From Pseudomonas sp. LBUM920 (lineage in GTDB: Bacteria > Pseudomonadota > Gammaproteobacteria > Pseudomonadales > Pseudomonadaceae): 64,000 bases of DNA. The DNA lies in contig NZ_CP027762.1 of NCBI RefSeq assembly GCF_003852315.1, positions 1,841,501-1,905,500 of the forward strand, read 5' to 3'. Below the pieces are notes generated by a model. The model was given only the letters and a program-made list of their open reading frames with translations. It had not been told where the DNA came from and ran no database searches. Below, in pieces: positions 59,592-64,000 of this stretch (its first letter is position 1; each line of letters begins with the position of its first letter). A program made the position numbers and the translations under genes.

Positions 59592-60590
59592 ATGATGCTT
59601 CTACGTACTCTTGTTCTAGAACGCAGTGGCCAGGACGCGCCGGTTAACGGTGCGCTGCTCTGCGGGTTTGCTGTTGCCCAGATCGACTGCAACTTTCTCG
59701 TCTATAGCCTTGATGAAGAGACTGAGCCGGGCAACTCCAGGGTTTACATCGCCGCGTTACGGAAAAAACTCGACCGGCATTTTCTGGGCAGTGTCGAGTC
59801 CAAGGAAGACCTGCAAGTGGCTATGCAAGTCTTCAAGCAGATCCTGATGGCCGCGGCAGCCTCCGGCACTAAAGCCAGCGCAGTGAACGACAGTTCGATC
59901 GCTTTCCATTTCATTGATTTGAAAGGCTGCAAATTACCGCCGGCCAGACCGGAGGATCATCATTCGATGATCATCAAGAAGGCATTGGTAATGAAGGTGA
60001 TTACCTTGGGCATGTCTGCGCCTGTCTTGCCTGCGATCGAAAGTGCTTCCTTGATCGTGCCGTCCATTCGCTTCTCATCACAAATGATCCCGCCCGCCAG
60101 AACTTCAAGCCCACCCACGCCCGTCGAGCCGCCGGTGCTTGAGCCTGTGGTTGCTGAGGCGTTGGATATCCCCGTCGCAACTGCGCAGAAGGTAGCGCTG
60201 GCAGAGCCCTTTGCGCAGCCGGCTCAACTGGCACCGAGTGAACCCGCGCCAGTGCAGCGCCCCGTTGAAATGGAACATGCATTGATGCCTGAGCTGGACA
60301 GCACGTTGACCAATCTTGCCAAGGTCGCCCAGGACCTGACGCAACAAAAAAACGCGGTCATTGAGCGAGAAAAAGTGCTTGAGCAGTGGCAGGCCCGGCT
60401 GCAACAAAAGCAGGGCGAACTGGATGAAAAGGATCGTGAGCTGGAGCAGCACGCGACGCAATTGCAGGAGCAGCAAGCATACGTCAGCCAGAAAGCCCAG
60501 AAGCTGGCGCTGGCGATGTCGCAGGTGTCAGGTATGCGACAGCGGTTGCAGGGTGTGCTGCTTGAACTGGATCAAACCCTGGAAGGCTAG
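59592..60590 (+). CDS. Uncharacterised coiled-coil protein
   Basis: A 332-residue protein in three parts: a compact amino region (about 1-125, MLLRTLVLERSGQDAPVNG, then YSLDEETEPGNSRVYIAAL), a proline- and alanine-rich linker (about 160-215) and a coiled coil (about 230-325) rich in Gln, Glu and Lys heptads. It has no signal peptide or membrane helix and no motif I recognise. No strong ribosome-binding site is visible before the ATG pair at 59592/59595. It is divergent from the GldAFG-like operon with 240 bases between, so joint regulation is possible. Function unknown. Confidence 0.7.
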   Translation: MMLLRTLVLERSGQDAPVNGALLCGFAVAQIDCNFLVYSLDEETEPGNSRVYIAALRKKLDRHFLGSVESKEDLQVAMQVFKQILMAAAASGTKASAVNDSSIAFHFIDLKGCKLPPARPEDHHSMIIKKALVMKVITLGMSAPVLPAIESASLIVPSIRFSSQMIPPARTSSPPTPVEPPVLEPVVAEALDIPVATAQKVALAEPFAQPAQLAPSEPAPVQRPVEMEHALMPELDSTLTNLAKVAQDLTQQKNAVIEREKVLEQWQARLQQKQGELDEKDRELEQHATQLQEQQAYVSQKAQKLALAMSQVSGMRQRLQGVLLELDQTLEG

Positions 60591-60720
60591 AGTTGAAGCA
60601 ATGTGCTTGCTGATCTGGCTACTTTTCATAGTTCATTTATCATCCCCCCTGCCAGTCGACGCCAAGGCATGATGCTGTGGCGTTTCGGCACCATTGGACA
60701 TTGTCTGGGGATGCAAGCGT

Positions 60721-61194
60721 TTGAGTACCAAGCTGATTACCAAAGAAGGTCATGAGGCGCTAAAAAAAGAGCTGGATTATCTGTGGCGTGAAAAACGTCC
60801 GGACACCACGCGTAAAGTGACCTGGGCGGCGTCTCTGGGGGATCGCAGCGAAAACGCGGACTACCAGTACAACAAGAAGCTGCTGCGCGAAATTGACCGG
60901 CGGGTGCGCTACTTGCGCAAGCGGCTGGAAGATATGCGCGTGGTGGAATACATGCCTGAGCAGGAAGGCAAGGTATTCTTCGGCGCCTGGGTTGATATCG
61001 AAAACGAGCAGGGCGAGACCAAGCGTTTTCGTATCGTTGGCTATGACGAGATTTATGAGCGCATGGACTACATCTCCATCGACTCACCGATGGCCCGGGC
61101 GTTGCTCCGTAAGGAAGTCGACGATGAGGCCATCGTGCAAACCCCGACCGGCGAGGTGTGCTGGTGGATTACCGGTATCGAGTATGTGAAATAA
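60721..61194 (+). CDS. greB: Transcription elongation factor GreB
   Basis: A 157-residue factor that rescues backtracked RNA polymerase by stimulating transcript cleavage. The amino coiled coil carries LGDRSENADYQYNKK with the acidic tip, and the carboxy domain ends WWITGIEYVK. The start is taken as TTG at 60721 (M/L-STKLITKEGHEALKKEL), which matches known GreB amino ends; no ATG occurs nearby in frame before residue 67, and the upstream frame to 60694 has no signal. The TTG and the weak GGGGA site suggest low expression. Confidence 0.93.
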   Translation: MSTKLITKEGHEALKKELDYLWREKRPDTTRKVTWAASLGDRSENADYQYNKKLLREIDRRVRYLRKRLEDMRVVEYMPEQEGKVFFGAWVDIENEQGETKRFRIVGYDEIYERMDYISIDSPMARALLRKEVDDEAIVQTPTGEVCWWITGIEYVK

Positions 61195-61201
61195 ACGCTG
61201 C

Positions 61202-61231
61202 TGGCCCGTATTCCGAATAGCGTACGGGCCA
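61202..61231. terminator. Probable terminator between greB and the ABC permease
   Basis: TGGCCCGTA and TACGGGCCA pair perfectly over nine bases around a 12-base loop, directly between the two convergent stop codons. It lacks a long T-run on the + strand, and could serve both directions. Confidence 0.6.
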
Positions 61232-61239
61232 TCAATGTT

Positions 61240-63750
61240 TCAACCTTCGCGCAATACCGTCAGTGGGCTGGCATTCAACGCACGACGCGTGCCGAATACG
61301 CCGGCACCGCCGATCAGTACGGCACCGATCACCGGCAGCAGTAACAGCCACGGATGAGGGTGCCAGGCCAGGTCGAACGCGTAGCGGTACAACACCCCTG
61401 TCACCAACTCCGTACCCAGCGCTGCCAGCAGGCCGCTGACTGCGCCGAGCAAGCCGAACTCGATGCGGCGTGCCTTGACCAGCAACTTGCGCTCTGCGCC
61501 CAGTGCGCGCAGCAATGCCCCCTGGCGAATGCGCTCATCCAGGGTGGCCTGCAAACCGGAAAACAGCACCGCCATGCCGGCCGCCAGTACAAACAACAAT
61601 ACGTATTCCACCGCCAGGGTCACTTGGGCGAGGATGCTGCGCAACTGCTCCAGCAAAGCCTCGACCTGCAGAATGGTGACGGCTGGGAACGCCCGTGACA
61701 GGTCAACGATCTGCTGATCATGGCCTGGCGCCAGGTAGAAGCTGGTCAAGTAAGTTGCGGGAAGGTCCTTCAAGGTGCCCGGTTGGAAGATCATGAAAAA
61801 ATTGGGCTGGAAGTTATCCCAGTTGATGGTCCGCAGGCTGGTGACCCGCGCTTCACGATTTTCTCCGCCGACGGTAAAGATCAGATGATCGTTGAGTTTG
61901 AGCTTCAGGCTTTCAGCCACCTTGGCTTCCACCGAAACCCCGGGGACCTCATCGCCCGGTTGCTGTGACCACCAGGAGCCGGCTGTCAGCACATTGCCCG
62001 GTGGCAAGTCGGCCGCCCAGGTCAGGCTCAAGTCACGCTGCACCGCTCGGTCGCCGCTCGAGTCTTTGCTGACAATTTCCTGCACCGGTTCGCCATTGAT
62101 GCTGATCAGCCGACCCGGCACCACGGGGTACAACGGCGCCGATTGCGCTTGCACATCCAGGAGTCGGGCGCTGAAGGCGTCTTTGTCGGCCGGCAGGATG
62201 TTCAGGGCGAAATAGTTGGGCGCATCCTTGGGCAACTGGTTTTGCCAGGTGTCCAGCAACTCGCCACGCAGCAGGGCGATCAAGCCCATGGACAGCAGGA
62301 TCAGACCAAACGCCAGCGACTGCCCGGCCGCCGCCAACGGATGACGCAGCAACTGCCCCAGGCCCAGACGCCAGGGCAGCGTGGCGCGGGCCAACAAGCG
62401 CCGCAGGCTTTGCAGCAATAACAGCAACAGGCCGCCGAGGATCAGCGCAGCCACCACGCCGCCGCCCAGCAAGGCGAAGGTCAGCACCAGGTCGAGGCTG
62501 AGGCGCCACATAATCAGGCCGAGCGCAAACAGCGCCGCACCATACACCATCCAGGTACTGGACGGGATCGGCAGCAGGTCACGGCGCAAAACCCGCAGCG
62601 GTGGCACACGCCCCAGCGCCGCCAGGGGCGGCAAGGCGAAGCCGGCGAGGGCGACCAGCCCGGTGCCGATGCCCGCGACCGCCGGCAGCAGCCCGCCGGG
62701 CGGCACGTCCGCCGGCAGCAAGTCGTGCAGGAAATAGAACAGACCAAACTGCGCCAGCCAGCCCAGCAGGGCGCCGGCTAGGCTTGCCGCCACGCCCAGC
62801 ACGCTCAGTTGCAGGGTGAACAGCAACATCGCCTCGCGGCGCGACAGCCCAAGGCAGCGCAACAATGCACTGGCATCGAAGCGTCGGCTGGCGAAGCGAT
62901 TGGCCGACAACGCCACCGCCACGCCAGCCAGCAAGACCGCGACCAGGCTGGCCATGTTCAGGTAGCGCTCGGCCTTGCCCAGCGCGCCGCCGATTTGCTG
63001 GTTGCCGTCTCGCGAATCCTGCAGGCGCTGGTTGGCGGCGAGGCCTGGCTTGACCAGGTCGCGATAGGTTTGCAGCGCCGTGCTGCCTTGAGGCGCGCGC
63101 CACAGTTCACGGTAACTCACGCGGCTGCCGGGCTGCACCACGCCGGTGGCATCGAGGTCGGCAAGGTTGATCATGACGCGGGGTGTAAGGCTGTAGAAGT
63201 TACCAGCGCGGTCTGGCTCGTAAGTCAGTATGCGCGTCAGCCGCAGGGTCTTCATGCCGACATCGATGCTGTCGCCGACTTTCAGGTCCAGCGCCGTCAG
63301 CAGCCTTGCTTCCACCCAGGCTTCACCGGGCTTGGGCCCGCCGCCTGGGGTTTCAGTGCCGAACGGTTCTGCCGCACTTTTGAGCTCGCCACGCAGCGGG
63401 TACTGCTCGTTGACCGCCTTGATGCTGGAAAGCTGAATGCCATTATCCGTGGCGATGACGCTGGAGAACTCAACGATGCGAGCATGATCCAGGCCCAGTT
63501 CGGTCCCGGATTTGATTTGCTCGGGACGGGCTGGCGAGCTGCCTTCGAGTACCAGGTCGGCGCCGAGGAACTCGGTGGCACGCAACAGCATGGCGCCATT
63601 GAGGCGTGCACCGAAGTAGCCGATGGCGGTGCTGGCCGCCACGGCCACCACCAGCGCAAAGAACAATACGCGCAACTCGCCGGCGCGGGCATCGCGCAGC
63701 AATTGACGCATGGCAAGGCTGAACAGGCGCAACAGCGGCAAACGTGCCAT
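61240..63750 (-). CDS. ABC transporter permease (YbbP-type, FtsX/MacB fold)
   Basis: An 836-residue membrane protein with a first helix near residue 25, a large periplasmic part, three helices around 260-380, further helices near 400-500, a second large outer region and three helices at the end (about 710-820). This duplicated FtsX/MacB arrangement is typical of YbbP, partner of YbbA. The ATG at 63750 is interlocked with the ATPase stop (TGATG) and has GGAG before it; a TTG one codon upstream is possible. These systems are thought to act on envelope lipids or lipoproteins, and a link to the TesA esterase is known in E. coli; no tesA is within the window. Confidence 0.88.
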   Translation of the reverse strand: MARLPLLRLFSLAMRQLLRDARAGELRVLFFALVVAVAASTAIGYFGARLNGAMLLRATEFLGADLVLEGSSPARPEQIKSGTELGLDHARIVEFSSVIATDNGIQLSSIKAVNEQYPLRGELKSAAEPFGTETPGGGPKPGEAWVEARLLTALDLKVGDSIDVGMKTLRLTRILTYEPDRAGNFYSLTPRVMINLADLDATGVVQPGSRVSYRELWRAPQGSTALQTYRDLVKPGLAANQRLQDSRDGNQQIGGALGKAERYLNMASLVAVLLAGVAVALSANRFASRRFDASALLRCLGLSRREAMLLFTLQLSVLGVAASLAGALLGWLAQFGLFYFLHDLLPADVPPGGLLPAVAGIGTGLVALAGFALPPLAALGRVPPLRVLRRDLLPIPSSTWMVYGAALFALGLIMWRLSLDLVLTFALLGGGVVAALILGGLLLLLLQSLRRLLARATLPWRLGLGQLLRHPLAAAGQSLAFGLILLSMGLIALLRGELLDTWQNQLPKDAPNYFALNILPADKDAFSARLLDVQAQSAPLYPVVPGRLISINGEPVQEIVSKDSSGDRAVQRDLSLTWAADLPPGNVLTAGSWWSQQPGDEVPGVSVEAKVAESLKLKLNDHLIFTVGGENREARVTSLRTINWDNFQPNFFMIFQPGTLKDLPATYLTSFYLAPGHDQQIVDLSRAFPAVTILQVEALLEQLRSILAQVTLAVEYVLLFVLAAGMAVLFSGLQATLDERIRQGALLRALGAERKLLVKARRIEFGLLGAVSGLLAALGTELVTGVLYRYAFDLAWHPHPWLLLLPVIGAVLIGGAGVFGTRRALNASPLTVLREG

Positions 63751-64000
63751 CAAGGCTCCAGGGGCGCGACCATCAGGCCGGCTTCAAGGCGGATCAGGCG
63801 TCGGCAACGGTGGGCCAGGCGCTCGTCGTGGGTGACGAGTACCAGGGTCGTGCCGCTTTCTTTATTAAGCTCGAACAGCAGGTCGCTGATACGTTCGCCG
63901 GTGTGGCTGTCGAGGTTGCCGGTGGGTTCGTCGGCAAACAGCACATCCGGTTCGGCGGCGAAGGCTCGGGCGATGGCAACCCGTTGTTGCTCGCCACCGG
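63750..64000 (-). CDS. ABC transporter ATP-binding protein, 3' part (YbbA-type)
   Basis: The frame runs to the window edge and holds the last 83 codons: GGEQQRVAIARAFAAEPD (end of the signature motif), Walker B VLFADEPTGNLD and the switch His in LVTHDERLA. FADEPTGNLD is the hallmark of the LolD/MacB/YbbA group. It is translated just before the permease with overlapping stop and start codons. Walker A lies outside the window. Confidence 0.88.
   Translation of the reverse strand, partial: GGEQQRVAIARAFAAEPDVLFADEPTGNLDSHTGERISDLLFELNKESGTTLVLVTHDERLAHRCRRLIRLEAGLMVAPLEP

Overview
The window reads as chromosomal DNA of a Pseudomonas of the fluorescens group. The evidence is the order gyrA-serC-pheA-hisC-tyrA/aroA-cmk-rpsA-ihfB (the pseudomonad aromatic supraoperon), the natural TyrA-AroA fusion, the Pseudomonas-style REP pairs built on a GTGGGAGCGGGCTTGCCCGC core, and a housekeeping-gene background that is clearly GC-rich. 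No rRNA, tRNA, CRISPR array or intact insertion sequence was seen.

Layout. 1-1262: divergent methylthioadenosine salvage genes (5' end of mtaD, then mtnA). 1687-13763: gyrA and the aromatic supraoperon, with a small lipoprotein gene between rpsA and ihfB, ending with a LapA-domain membrane protein. 13764-28437: a lower-GC O-antigen island between ihfB and comEA, as in the himD-wbpM locus of P. aeruginosa. It encodes an FdtB/QdtB-like aminotransferase, Wzx flippase, Wzy-like polymerase, four glycosyltransferases, two acyltransferases, a WbpV-like reductase, a WbpL/PglC-like initiating transferase and WbpM. The gene set fits a Wzx/Wzy-dependent O antigen started on a QuiNAc-type sugar, but wzz, the 3,4-ketoisomerase and rmlAB are not in the locus. 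28595-32825: comEA, TetR and GntR regulators, a DUF1989 protein, a DUF2897 membrane protein and an ethanolamine-type APC permease. 33219-41196: complete kdpFABC potassium pump with kdpDE. 41319-44798: patatin-like phospholipase, lipoprotein, CHAD protein, thioesterase and a small membrane protein.

44913-50591: an Rhs toxin gene (read leftward) whose AT-rich tail encodes an HNH/Endo VII-type nuclease, followed by an intact Imm50-like immunity gene. Just downstream I found, by reading the leftward strand, a second and decayed module: the last ~42 codons of a related toxin tip followed by an Imm50 pseudogene broken into three reading frames. This is the most interesting structure in the window, a fossil of toxin/immunity replacement. 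50790-55937: chemoreceptor, TatD-type nuclease, MltF-like lytic transglycosylase, DoxX protein, and a small unknown gene behind a strong promoter and a folded leader.

55942-59351: a GldA/GldF/GldG-like ABC export system whose ATPase has a degenerate signature motif, divergent from an uncharacterised coiled-coil protein (59592-60590). 60721-64000: greB (TTG start), then a YbbP/YbbA-type ABC system cut by the window end. Five inverted REP pairs lie between genes. All assignments are from reading the sequence without database searches.
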